Shown: positions 1 through 6,638, counted from the first letter of the stretch. The stretch: DNA of 15,191 nt from an uncultured Acidimicrobiaceae bacterium (GCA_913031515.1 CAJWET010000023.1:1-15191); one strand, 5' to 3'. Notes: a model not told the origin generated them from the letters alone. Program-made: numbers and translations.

Positions 1-87
1 CAAGAAGTTGATGGTAATACTAAACTAAATTTATTTTTAGCTCCTGGAGGTGGAAATGCAATTCATTTTCAAGAAATCATTGATTAG
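1..87 (+). CDS. C-terminal end of an unidentified protein (5' partial)
   Basis: The window opens inside a plus-strand reading frame. Its last 28 codons run from base 1 to a TAG at 85-87, with the ending LAPGGGNAIHF followed by QEIID. The rest of the gene lies upstream. The LAPGGG-aliphatic-aromatic ending, after a beta-strand-like NLFL, recalls the C-terminal beta-sandwich of some glycoside hydrolases (GH97-like), but 28 residues are too few to assign a family. Its stop codon overlaps the stop of the convergent minus-strand gene by 3 bases, so the two genes meet tail to tail with no spacer. That tight packing supports the frame being real. Confidence 0.45.
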   Translation, partial: QEVDGNTKLNLFLAPGGGNAIHFQEIID

Positions 88-482
88 TTTAATGACAACT
101 TTTCTGAAATTTTTGAATTGATATCATCGCCCCATTCGACGATGACGTCTTCGACTTTGGACCAAATAGTTTCGACTTCTATCCCGCTGTACTTTGAAAT
201 GCCTGAGCCGGAAAAGAATTGTATTGACTGCCCCTCAAACCATGCCCTGGTTAAATGGGGGAGTAGTTCATCAAATTGGTGCCGAATCTTTGAGCCGAGG
301 GCACCAACCTGCAGGGGTTCCTTTTGCCAAGACTGGAAGGTATTATTCCCCCATATAAATTCGATATCCGTTACATTCCCATCTTTGAATTTCGGAAGAT
401 GGATTGCAATACCACGTGGAAGGTCGATTACATACCGAGCCATTGCTTCTATCAGATGGTCGAGCTCAGGGTTTTGCGCCAT
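84..482 (-). CDS. Stand-alone PAS-fold protein, no attached kinase or output domain
   Basis: A 132-residue protein that appears to be a single PAS sensory fold. Residues about 20-28 (DLPRGIAIH) and 36-47 (NVTDIEFIWGNN) match the PAS pattern of a Gly-rich first strand followed by 'ivDfefvwaN'. A helical centre follows, and the end (VEDVIVEWGDDI, about 110-122) matches the last PAS strand running into the 'xDIT' segment that normally leads into a histidine kinase or cyclase. The protein instead stops about ten residues later, so it is a free sensor module. There is no signal peptide or membrane segment, so it should be cytosolic. The ATG at 482 has no Shine-Dalgarno sequence but sits exactly 6 nt after a TAGACT -10 box, indicating a leaderless message. 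Ligand and partner are unknown. The PAS call comes from pattern matching only. Confidence 0.6.
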   Translation of the reverse strand: MAQNPELDHLIEAMARYVIDLPRGIAIHLPKFKDGNVTDIEFIWGNNTFQSWQKEPLQVGALGSKIRHQFDELLPHLTRAWFEGQSIQFFSGSGISKYSGIEVETIWSKVEDVIVEWGDDINSKISEKLSLN

Positions 483-488
483 GAATGT

Positions 489-494
489 AGTCTA
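489..494 (-). promoter_or_regulatory. -10 box of a leaderless promoter for the PAS-fold gene
   Basis: On the minus strand TAGACT (TANNNT) ends 6 nt before the ATG at 482. This spacing puts the transcription start at or next to the start codon. No purine-rich ribosome binding site precedes the ATG. No convincing -35 element is visible. Confidence 0.5.
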
Positions 495-592
495 TAAAAA
501 ATATCAATGACTGAACAGAAAGGGTAGCTTCACTCCATGAGCTACGACTTAAAAGTTTAATAGGAGGGAAGGAAGAGGTTGAGACGTAAAAA

Positions 593-630
593 GTGCTTTG
601 CATATAAAAAGGTGCTTTGCATATAAGTAA
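593..630. repeat. Two tandem copies of a 15-bp element, 19-bp period
   Basis: GTGCTTTGCATATAA occurs at 593-607 and again, base for base, at 612-626, separated by AAAG. It lies in the gene-free stretch 483-697, between the PAS-fold gene and the small membrane protein gene. A 19-bp period is close to two helical turns, so both copies would face the same side of the DNA. That would suit a paired protein-binding site or simply reflect a recent short duplication. I see no other structure in 483-697. Confidence 0.6.
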
Positions 631-697
631 TCTGGCTAGGCAACGCTGTATTTTAGATAGATGTCCACACCTAAATAGCGAGTACTCGCAAAGGTGA

Positions 698-910
698 CTA
701 AATCAGAATATCGATCGCCCAGATGATCAGCATCACCGTAAGTATTGCGAAAATGCCAAAAACAGCTGGGAGTAAGAACATCCTCGTAAAACTAAGGCCT
801 CTGGCTTTACGCTTGGCTTTGGGCCAGAGTTCCGTGTACTTCCATGAGGAATCTAACGGTCGCGCTGTCTTCGTGCCTTCGTTGACGGCTCTATCTCCTA
901 TCTGACTCAT
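698..910 (-). CDS. Small tail-anchored membrane protein, 70 aa
   Basis: The predicted 70-residue protein has a hydrophilic, basic N-terminal half (KAKRKARG at 31-38) and one long hydrophobic segment at about 44-70 that runs to the last residue. This suggests a tail-anchored inner-membrane protein with its N-terminus in the cytoplasm. The frame stays open further upstream, but that extension (serine- and cysteine-rich, low complexity) does not look like protein. The ATG at 910 is chosen because a TACACT -10 box ends exactly 6 nt before it, the same geometry as four other genes here. No family is recognised. It is divergent from the other small membrane protein at 1094 across 183 bases, which hold only their promoters as far as I can see. 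Confidence 0.5.
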   Translation of the reverse strand: MSQIGDRAVNEGTKTARPLDSSWKYTELWPKAKRKARGLSFTRMFLLPAVFGIFAILTVMLIIWAIDILI

Positions 911-916
911 AACTAC

Positions 917-922
917 AGTGTA
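917..922 (-). promoter_or_regulatory. -10 box of a leaderless promoter for the 70-aa membrane protein
   Basis: TACACT on the minus strand is followed by six bases (GTAGTT) and then the ATG at 910. There is no Shine-Dalgarno sequence. The match helps decide between this start and the longer open frame upstream. Confidence 0.45.
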
Positions 923-1093
923 CTCATAGAGTTGAATGCTCCCAAAATCCTTCAAAAGACCTGTAGAAAGCGGGTAATTGCTTGAATGGTTTGATAAAAA
1001 CCCATAACGTAAGGTTGTAGCTGGGAATGAGACTTTCACGTAACTAAAGTGATTGCCGCAATTTGTAAAGCAAGGGCATGAAAGAAGGAAAGC

Positions 1094-1333
1094 TTGATTG
1101 GAGTACCTATTTGGGGTTGGGCCATCATCGGTTTCGGAGGAGCCGGAATCGCTATAGGTGCTTTTATCCTGCGGAATCATCTCGTAACGCTGGTTCGCTA
1201 TGGTATCGCCGCAGGAGACCCTTCACGTTGGTGGTGGTCATTCTTCAAACACCCTAAAGATGAAGAAGAAACCGCCGATCAACAGTACATTGCAACGCTT
1301 CTGGAAGACCTCGAAAGCAAAGAAATTCCGTGA
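1094..1333 (+). CDS. Small single-pass membrane protein, 79 aa
   Basis: The start is a TTG, preceded by the strong ribosome binding site AGAAGGAA about 3-4 bases upstream. The N-terminal 26 residues form one hydrophobic, glycine-rich segment (GWAIIGFGGAGIAIGAFIL). Next come a basic stretch with a Trp cluster (RWWWSFF at about 45-51) and a charged, acidic, helical C-terminus (about 55-79). It is probably a signal-anchor protein with its C-terminal domain in the cytoplasm. No family is recognised. It points away from the tail-anchored protein at 698-910, and the two may share a control region. A small hairpin (1388-1402) follows it. Confidence 0.55.
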   Translation: MIGVPIWGWAIIGFGGAGIAIGAFILRNHLVTLVRYGIAAGDPSRWWWSFFKHPKDEEETADQQYIATLLEDLESKEIP

Positions 1334-1387
1334 CGAAAAACAAGGCAACCCTACCAAATCTAAGAAATGGTCAGGAATATGGGACCT

Positions 1388-1402
1388 GAGTCCTATGGAC
1401 TC
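1388..1402 (+). terminator. Short hairpin after the 79-aa gene, possible weak terminator
   Basis: GAGTCC-TAT-GGACTC is a perfect 6-bp stem with a 3-base loop, 55 bases after the stop codon. Only a short, broken T-run follows (GTAGTTTC), so any termination would be weak. Confidence 0.3.
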
Positions 1403-1410
1403 GTAGTTTC

Positions 1411-1451
1411 AGTGGTGTATGTTACGACGAAAGAAAGAGAGAAACACCACT
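1411..1451 (+). promoter_or_regulatory. 8-bp inverted repeat abutting the start codon of the 63-aa gene
   Basis: AGTGGTGT (1411-1418) pairs perfectly with ACACCACT (1444-1451), enclosing a 25-base purine-rich loop that contains GAAAGAAAGAGAGAA. The right arm ends one base before the ATG at 1453. The only Shine-Dalgarno-like sequence for that gene lies in the loop, further from the ATG than usual. In RNA this fold could bring the site closer to the start or gate access to it. As DNA it could be an operator. Confidence 0.4.
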
Positions 1452-1452
1452 A

Positions 1453-1644
1453 ATGGATACCCCTACAAGCAGACAAGAAATAATCCATAAATTGACATCA
1501 TACACTGCGTCGTTCGCAATGCTTTGGGAAGTTTTTTATGAAGCCGGACATCCTATAACACTCGACGCTGATAAAGCAGAAATGATGCACGAAACCATTC
1601 AAGAGATGCGCGCTTTGCTCGCTTCCTTCCCTTCGGCTAAATAA
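1453..1644 (+). CDS. Small helical protein, candidate orphan DHp/phosphotransfer module
   Basis: A 63-residue protein predicted to form two amphipathic helices joined by a turn (about 7-30 and 40-58). Helix 1 contains EIIHKLTSY with His12. This resembles the H-box region of histidine-kinase dimerisation domains of the 'HdLNNxL' type, and helix 2 ends in EMRALLASF, like the second DHp helix (RxxxLLxF). There is no ATP-binding domain. The stop overlaps the ATG of the double-receiver gene by one base (TAATG), so the two are translationally coupled and probably work together. By analogy with Spo0B, a phosphotransferase built on a DHp hairpin, it might pass phosphoryl groups to or between the receivers. 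That role is inference: the motif match is short, and a simple structural partner is also possible. Confidence 0.55.
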   Translation: MDTPTSRQEIIHKLTSYTASFAMLWEVFYEAGHPITLDADKAEMMHETIQEMRALLASFPSAK

Positions 1645-2390
1645 TGAAAAAAAATATTATTCTCATCGTCGATGATGACCCCGGTGTTCGGAAAATATCA
1701 GAACTCTGGCTGAGCACTTACTTCCCTGAGAATGAAGTCCGCTTAGCATCTGGAGTTGAGGAAGCAATGGAAGTCCTAGGAGAACATTCTGTGCATGCTG
1801 TTATTTCTGATTGGGCGATGCCAGAACAAGGCGATGGAGTTGACCTCGCAAGGAAACTCAAAAATTGTGGTTTCGACCTAGACCAGTTCCTACTCACCAG
1901 CGGAGAAGTCACAGTTGGGGAACTCCCTAATGAACCCCGAATCCATTTTGTGCCCAAAGGGGACCTCGAGGGTTTAAAAACATGGTGCGCCGACCATATC
2001 GAACCCTATCCACACGTGCGTCACAAAGATAGCGAAATGCGAACCCTTCTTATCGTTGATGATGACGAACTGGTCAGAGAAACATTCCTCACTTGGGTAT
2101 CGCATACTTTTCCAACGCTCGAAGTAGAAGTAGCAGCAACCTTGGAGCAGGTCGCCCAATCTAGTCGAAATGTTCCCAGCCCTGTTGCTGTGATTACGGA
2201 CTACGACCTCGGTGACTTTGATGCTATGGACGTTTGGGAAGTGTATAGAGATCACTGGGGGCAAGAGAAAGCGAATGAAGACATTGTCGTAGTTTCAGGT
2301 TTGGAACGTGAAGATATAGGAGCTATGGCATTTATAGGTAAAGGCAACCTTCAAACTATTTCTGTATGGATTGAGGAAAGGTTCTATTAA
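1644..2390 (+). CDS. Tandem double-receiver response regulator without output domain
   Basis: The 248 residues comprise two complete CheY-like receivers. Receiver 1 (about 3-120) has acidic residues DDD 10-12, phospho-acceptor Asp56 (ISDWAMP), Thr85 and Lys105. Receiver 2 (about 133-248) has DDD 139-141, Asp186 (ITDYDLG), Ser218 and Lys233. Both sets of switch residues are intact, so both domains should accept phosphate. The domains are joined by a short linker, and no DNA-binding, enzymatic or membrane region follows. The protein should therefore act by protein-protein contact or as a phosphate relay or sink. It is translationally coupled to the 63-aa gene upstream. No histidine kinase with an ATPase domain is present in the window, so the phosphate donor is encoded elsewhere. 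Confidence 0.9.
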   Translation: MKKNIILIVDDDPGVRKISELWLSTYFPENEVRLASGVEEAMEVLGEHSVHAVISDWAMPEQGDGVDLARKLKNCGFDLDQFLLTSGEVTVGELPNEPRIHFVPKGDLEGLKTWCADHIEPYPHVRHKDSEMRTLLIVDDDELVRETFLTWVSHTFPTLEVEVAATLEQVAQSSRNVPSPVAVITDYDLGDFDAMDVWEVYRDHWGQEKANEDIVVVSGLEREDIGAMAFIGKGNLQTISVWIEERFY

Positions 2391-2537
2391 GGTAAAAGAG
2401 GGGTGCCCGAAGCGGCGGAGTTGGTCGATGATGTAGTATCCCCAGATGAGAAAATTCTTTGAAGGTAATGAGAATGCATCGTCCTAATCTGCTGTTATTT
2501 ACGCCGGATCAACTTCGAAACAAGCAACAGGAGAAAG

Positions 2538-3017
2538 ATGTCTGATCCAGTTCTTGATGCGCTTAGTTCAGTAGGTGCCGATTATGAGGTCATAGAATGC
2601 GACCCTGAACTTGCTGATACAGCCGCATTTTGTGAGCACTACGGCTACAAGTTAGAGGAGTCAGCGAACGCGATCATGGTAGTCGGGAAAGGGGAGCCAC
2701 GAACATATGCAATGTGTGTAGTTCTCGCCTCGACTCGTATTGATGTCAACAAATCCGTCCGGAAAAAAATGGGAACTAAAAAAGCGTCATTCGCCACTGC
2801 GGAAGAAGCAACCGAAATGACAGGCATGACAAAGGGTGGAATCACCCCATTTGGACTACCGCACAACCTTCCTTTGTGGGTAGACAATCGAGTTATGGAC
2901 TGCCAGAACATTATTGTTGGAGGTGGATCCAGAGATCGAAAAATTTACCTCCCACCAAAAGCCCTTATAGCACTTCCAAACACAGAAATTGTCGAAGGGC
3001 TCGCTCGGGATTCATAA
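2538..3017 (+). CDS. YbaK/EbsC-family aminoacyl-tRNA deacylase
   Basis: A 159-residue single-domain protein of the YbaK/ProX editing family, which hydrolyses mischarged aminoacyl-tRNAs in trans in the cytosol. Diagnostic features are a central strand 'AIMVVGKGE' (about 45-53), the Lys-rich 'KSVRKKMG' (72-79), the loop motif 'GGITPFGLP' (100-108, matching the family's GxxPFG), and the C-terminal 'GGGSRDRKIYLPP' (128-140). The family is usually about 155-180 residues, so the length is normal. The ATG at 2538 follows the strong ribosome binding site AGGAGAAAG. Substrate specificity (Cys-tRNAPro, Ala-tRNAPro or another) cannot be read from the sequence. It stands alone: 147 bases separate it from the regulator upstream, with nothing recognisable there. 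A weak 6-bp hairpin (3018-3023 with 3035-3040) follows the stop. Confidence 0.85.
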   Translation: MSDPVLDALSSVGADYEVIECDPELADTAAFCEHYGYKLEESANAIMVVGKGEPRTYAMCVVLASTRIDVNKSVRKKMGTKKASFATAEEATEMTGMTKGGITPFGLPHNLPLWVDNRVMDCQNIIVGGGSRDRKIYLPPKALIALPNTEIVEGLARDS

Positions 3018-3117
3018 TGTAGCACATGGCGGAGGCTACAAAACAGGATGAACGGTAAGAGCTGACTGCCTAAAGGCCGAAGAGGACGATCCTATTCCGA
3101 AACTTGTTGACCGATTC

Positions 3118-4425
3118 TTAGCCCTGAACAAGATCAGATATGGTTTTGTGAAAATGGCGAAGCCGAATTTCTTGGTCTGATAGCCAAAGCCCCGGATAGG
3201 CTTCGCTGTTCATTCCTGCCTGTACAGAAGCAAGATTGGATGCATCCTGATCAATGACCAAACCGAGAGATCTGGTGCTTCCTTCAGGCCGGAAATCGTG
3301 TTTAGGTAGTTCAGGCCATTCTTCACCTTCGGGTATTAGGTCAAACATCCAAATGTCGAATAGGCACTTGTTTGGATCACTCGGATGCGGCCGATGCCGG
3401 TATATCATCAAATCATCAGAATGTGTATTGAACGTCACGCCAGGGAAAACTAAGTAGTTGTAATCATCTGTCAACTGATCATCATGTAGCTCTGAAAAAT
3501 CTTTCCCCTGCTCCGCTTGTGTAGAGCGCTTATGTTGTTGCACTGCTTCACGAATCCCATTCACTGGCCCCTCATAAGATGCCGGATCCATACCAGCATT
3601 CGATAGTAAGGATTTCAAGGGTGGTGGGATTTCACCAACCGATTCAACGCGTGGACTTAGCATCCCAAATGCAATGAGGTAACGACTGTGCTTATCGTAC
3701 AGGTCAATCTGGATGTCGATGTCGTCTAAGTACCATCTCAACTGAGGATGCGTGGTGGCGGTGTGGTAGGCCTCTGCGAACGCGTCAACTGCCGTTTTCC
3801 AATTGCAATTCCATTCCGCTGTGACCCATCGGGTCATCGCCATGCGCTCAAAATGATACGGTTCTAAATGTCCGAGGAGATCGCCGAGGTAGTCTTCTAG
3901 GGGCTCAACCTCTGTATTTAGACTAAACCAGACGAAACTCACCCAGATGTCGCATGGAAGTTCAACCAGCCCGCTACAGGGAGGTTTCCCTTGCTGGAAT
4001 GTCTCCAAATCAGGGATATCAACGAAAGTTCCGTCGGGGCCATATTCCCAGCCATGGTAACTACACACAAAACTTTCAGCATGCCATAACCCTTCATCGG
4101 CTAATCGGTTACCTCGATGCATGCAGACGTTATGGAATGCTTTTATTTCGTTGTTTCTTTGCCGAACTAAAAGAACCGATTCTCGCCCTACGTTTGTGCA
4201 GATGAAATCACCGGGCTCTGGAATCTGATCTTGACGACACCCCAACAACCAGGTTTTCGTCCATATGTGGTCCCATTCGAGTTGCATGAACTCCTCAGAG
4301 GTATACCTTTCCTTAGGGATAATCTCTGTACCAAGGTCCATATCGGGAGCTTTTGCTAAAGGTGTACCACCAGGGTGCTTTTCTGGATCGCTTCGTTTAA
4401 CAGTTTGTTTGCGGATGATGTCCAT
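3118..4425 (-). CDS. Rieske non-heme iron oxygenase, large (alpha) subunit
   Basis: A 435-residue ring-hydroxylating-type oxygenase subunit. It carries a [2Fe-2S] Rieske centre (CMHRGN with Cys101, His103; CSYHGW with Cys121, His124) and a mononuclear iron site in the C-terminal catalytic domain (NWKTAVDAFAEAYH at 208-221 giving His221 and His226, bridging Asp214, and a carboxylate ligand, Asp392 or Asp394, in IDQDAS). Such enzymes use O2 and electrons from a reductase/ferredoxin to dihydroxylate, monohydroxylate or demethylate aromatic, steroid or quaternary-amine substrates. The substrate cannot be deduced here. It lies 12 bases after the SDR gene stop, with GGAC as a weak ribosome binding site, so SDR and oxygenase form an operon. 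No small subunit, ferredoxin or reductase gene is nearby. The protein is cytosolic. Confidence 0.9.
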   Translation of the reverse strand: MDIIRKQTVKRSDPEKHPGGTPLAKAPDMDLGTEIIPKERYTSEEFMQLEWDHIWTKTWLLGCRQDQIPEPGDFICTNVGRESVLLVRQRNNEIKAFHNVCMHRGNRLADEGLWHAESFVCSYHGWEYGPDGTFVDIPDLETFQQGKPPCSGLVELPCDIWVSFVWFSLNTEVEPLEDYLGDLLGHLEPYHFERMAMTRWVTAEWNCNWKTAVDAFAEAYHTATTHPQLRWYLDDIDIQIDLYDKHSRYLIAFGMLSPRVESVGEIPPPLKSLLSNAGMDPASYEGPVNGIREAVQQHKRSTQAEQGKDFSELHDDQLTDDYNYLVFPGVTFNTHSDDLMIYRHRPHPSDPNKCLFDIWMFDLIPEGEEWPELPKHDFRPEGSTRSLGLVIDQDASNLASVQAGMNSEAYPGLWLSDQEIRLRHFHKTISDLVQG

Positions 4426-4437
4426 ACTTTTGTCCGA

Positions 4438-5199
4438 TTAGAATTGAACGCGTTTTGTAAAACCGCCATCAACCATCATGTTGGTACCCGATACCCAACT
4501 CGCAGCAGGACTAGAAATAAACACTATGCAATTAGCGACTTCTTCGGGAGTTCCGAGACGGCCTTCAGGATGATCACGTTCTATTTTTGAGAACCATTTT
4601 GTCATTGTGTCCTTCAACATTTCCCATGAACCGCCTTCAAAGTAGATAGGTCCAGGAGAAACACAATTGACTCGGATCTTATCTTTTCCTACATCTTGTG
4701 AAAGTTGCTTTGCGTAGACCAGCAAGGAACCTTTCATGGCGTTGTATGCCTGCGGCCCTCCGAAAGTTTCAACAGCGGCAGATGTTGTTATAAAGGTAAT
4801 TGCGCCTCCACCGCCTTCTTGCATATGTGGAATAACAACCTCACAGCCGCGTACCGTTGACAGTACGTCAACTTCAAAGTTCTTCCACCAATTCCGCTCA
4901 CTGTCAGCTCCACCGCCGGCACTCACACCGGGAATAAAAATATCTACACCACCCATTTGTTCGACCATTTCCTCTATCCACGATTCGTAGTCTTCTTTAT
5001 CTAACACGTCACATGCCCGTCCGATCGCCTCACCGCGACCGCCGGAAAGCTCTCGCAAGGTTCTAGCCACTGAGTCTTCGGATCGTGAACAGATAGCGAC
5101 ATTACAGCCTTCGTCAATCAATTGGTCAACGACACGTCGCATAATGCCCTTTGTCGATGCTGGGACGATGGCTCGTAATCCATTCAGTTTCAGTTCCAT
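4438..5199 (-). CDS. Short-chain dehydrogenase/reductase with divergent signature motifs
   Basis: A 253-residue classical-length SDR, a Rossmann-fold NAD(P)-dependent oxidoreductase. Catalytic Tyr152 and Lys156 (AYNAMKG), the VNCVSPGPI segment (177-185) and the C-terminal SGTNMMVDGGF (237-247) are all present. Two signatures are eroded. The cofactor loop TGxxxGxG reads PASTKGIM (13-20), and the NNAG motif reads as IPGVS (89-93). The serine of the catalytic triad is at Tyr-12 (Ser140), while the usual Tyr-13 position is Thr139. The protein may still be active with altered cofactor binding. It starts at the ATG at 5199 behind the strong ribosome binding site AAGGGGG and leads the operon with the Rieske oxygenase. 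By analogy with cis-dihydrodiol dehydrogenases it could oxidise the oxygenase product. That link is inference. Confidence 0.85.
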   Translation of the reverse strand: MELKLNGLRAIVPASTKGIMRRVVDQLIDEGCNVAICSRSEDSVARTLRELSGGRGEAIGRACDVLDKEDYESWIEEMVEQMGGVDIFIPGVSAGGGADSERNWWKNFEVDVLSTVRGCEVVIPHMQEGGGGAITFITTSAAVETFGGPQAYNAMKGSLLVYAKQLSQDVGKDKIRVNCVSPGPIYFEGGSWEMLKDTMTKWFSKIERDHPEGRLGTPEEVANCIVFISSPAASWVSGTNMMVDGGFTKRVQF

Positions 5200-5355
5200 T
5201 AAGAATCCCCCTTCTTATTTATAGAAATATGTACTTAACAATATCGGAAGTAGCGCTCAATTCGGTTATAGAGATATCGCCACTCATCCAACAACCAAGG
5301 TTTTGCTATTAAAGATTTTGTGCACTTTAATAGGCCGAATAGTGAAAGGGAACGG

Positions 5356-6447
5356 ATGAGGCCTCTACCAAAATCACCAAACGAGATAACAACGGAATGG
5401 ATGACAGCAGTTTTGCATAACAGCGGATCACTTCCTACTTCTGCCGAAGTTAAAGAACTGACTCACACCCAACTTGGAGAAGGAGCAGGAATGTTGAGTG
5501 AACTTGCACTGCTTTCGCTCACTTACAGCGGTGACCATCAGGACGCTCCAGCTTCTGTCGTGGCGAAGTTCCCAACATTAAACGAGGTCAATCGTGATAT
5601 TGCCATAAATTTCAAGGTCTACCAGCGTGAAGTTCGAAGCTATCAGGAGATCGTCCCTAAAAGCCTTGCGGCAAGCCCCAAAGTACACCTTGCAGACATT
5701 GAAGGAGACGTTGACTTTGTGATTATCCTTGAAGATCTTTCCGACTATCAAGTGGGCGACCAGGTCGAAGGAGCGACATTTGAAGAATCAGGTCTCGCCC
5801 TCGAAGAGTTGGCCAAGCTACATGGAACATTTTGGGGGAAAGTCGACTCTGAAGAATTCGATTGGATGCCTCGCTTTTCCAATTCATGGAATGCCACCAA
5901 CATGCTTGAAGGCTCGCAAGCCAGCTGGGAGCTCGCATATGAAAATTTCGATGAACACATGCCTCAATGGATACATGACATCAAGGACGATTACTTCAAG
6001 ACACTCCCTGCGCTTCAAAAGCATCTAGATACGGAACCAATTACCACCCTTCATGGAGACTTCCGGTTAGATAACTTGTTCTTTGGGAAGAAACCTCACC
6101 ATCATAAAATGACTTTCATCGACTGGCAGGGTCCGGTAAGGGGACGCGGGCCTGTGGAAATAGCGTTCCTACTCGCTCAAAGTACAAAAACAGAAGTCCG
6201 ACGTGCCCACGAAAAAGAACTCATCAAGCGATACCTTGATGCGTTGGAGGCACAGGGGGTATCGGGATATTCATTTGACGAAGCTTGGGAAGATTACCGC
6301 ATAGCGGTGCTGTACCAGTGGTGTTTTGTCACCCTCGTTGCTGGATCTATGGACCAGACGAATGACCGAGGCAATGCTTGGATGACTGAAATGGTGAAAC
6401 GTAACGTTGCCGCTATAGAAGATCTCAATTGCCTAGATTTTCTATAA
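5356..6447 (+). CDS. APH/choline-kinase-like small-molecule phosphotransferase
   Basis: A 363-residue member of the aminoglycoside-phosphotransferase/CHK kinase-like superfamily, which transfers the ATP gamma-phosphate to a small-molecule hydroxyl. Features in order are a Gly-rich loop GEGAGM (41-46), the ATP-binding Lys71 (VVAKF), Glu93 in REVRSYQEI, the catalytic loop LHGDFRLDN (232-240, Asp235) and the Mg-binding FIDWQ (254-258, Asp256). The frame also opens at a GTG at 5320, but the ATG at 5356 has a good ribosome binding site (AAGGGA) and gives the usual N-terminus (PxSPxEITxEW). The substrate is unknown. Relatives in actinobacterial catabolic clusters often sit beside acyl-CoA enzymes, none of which are seen here. 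It is divergent from the SDR/Rieske operon across 156 bases, so the two may be co-regulated. Confidence 0.85.
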   Translation: MRPLPKSPNEITTEWMTAVLHNSGSLPTSAEVKELTHTQLGEGAGMLSELALLSLTYSGDHQDAPASVVAKFPTLNEVNRDIAINFKVYQREVRSYQEIVPKSLAASPKVHLADIEGDVDFVIILEDLSDYQVGDQVEGATFEESGLALEELAKLHGTFWGKVDSEEFDWMPRFSNSWNATNMLEGSQASWELAYENFDEHMPQWIHDIKDDYFKTLPALQKHLDTEPITTLHGDFRLDNLFFGKKPHHHKMTFIDWQGPVRGRGPVEIAFLLAQSTKTEVRRAHEKELIKRYLDALEAQGVSGYSFDEAWEDYRIAVLYQWCFVTLVAGSMDQTNDRGNAWMTEMVKRNVAAIEDLNCLDFL

Positions 6448-6543
6448 CCGGTTTTGTTACTCTATGTGTCCGTTACATACATCACCGAAATGGCAAAGCG
6501 CAATATTACAACAATTGAAAATTTACATTGTATAGATCTCTGA
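6448..6543 (+). pseudogene. In-frame relic of a second phosphotransferase C-terminus
   Basis: Directly after the phosphotransferase TAA, and in the same frame, 31 further codons run to a TGA at 6541-6543. The last 20 of them (from ITEM to CIDL) align without gaps with the final residues of the intact phosphotransferase (MTEMVKRN to NCLDF), 11 of 20 being identical, and both end within one residue of each other. The DNA has diverged at many third positions, so this is not a recent copy. No start codon or ribosome binding site serves it. It is best read as the remnant of a tandem paralogue whose body was deleted. Confidence 0.6.
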
Positions 6544-6638
6544 TAGTTGTCTTTCATGAAAAATTTAACTCTTTGACTGATTTTCGTCTTACTCCAATCA
6601 ATTGGTAGTGTGGCAACATATGAAACGAGGGACATGAA

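Noticed and set aside
118..510. A 130-codon plus-strand frame opposite the PAS-fold gene.
   Set aside because: It shows no domain pattern and no ribosome binding site. The minus-strand frame has a clear PAS-like pattern and a promoter.
911..1180. N-terminal extension of the 70-aa membrane protein to 160 residues.
   Set aside because: The extension is Ser/Cys/Asn-rich with no protein-like pattern, overlaps the start of the gene at 1094, and ignores the well-placed -10 box before the ATG at 910.
1078..1256. Alternative plus-strand frame starting at the ATG at 1078, before the TTG start.
   Set aside because: It encodes an Arg-rich, low-complexity peptide. The TTG frame has a good ribosome binding site and a clear membrane segment.
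2396..2445. A tRNA-Ser/Leu-like 5' half (GGTGCCCGAAGCGGCGGAG).
   Set aside because: No matching acceptor 3' strand and no T-arm sequence follow, so no cloverleaf can be closed.
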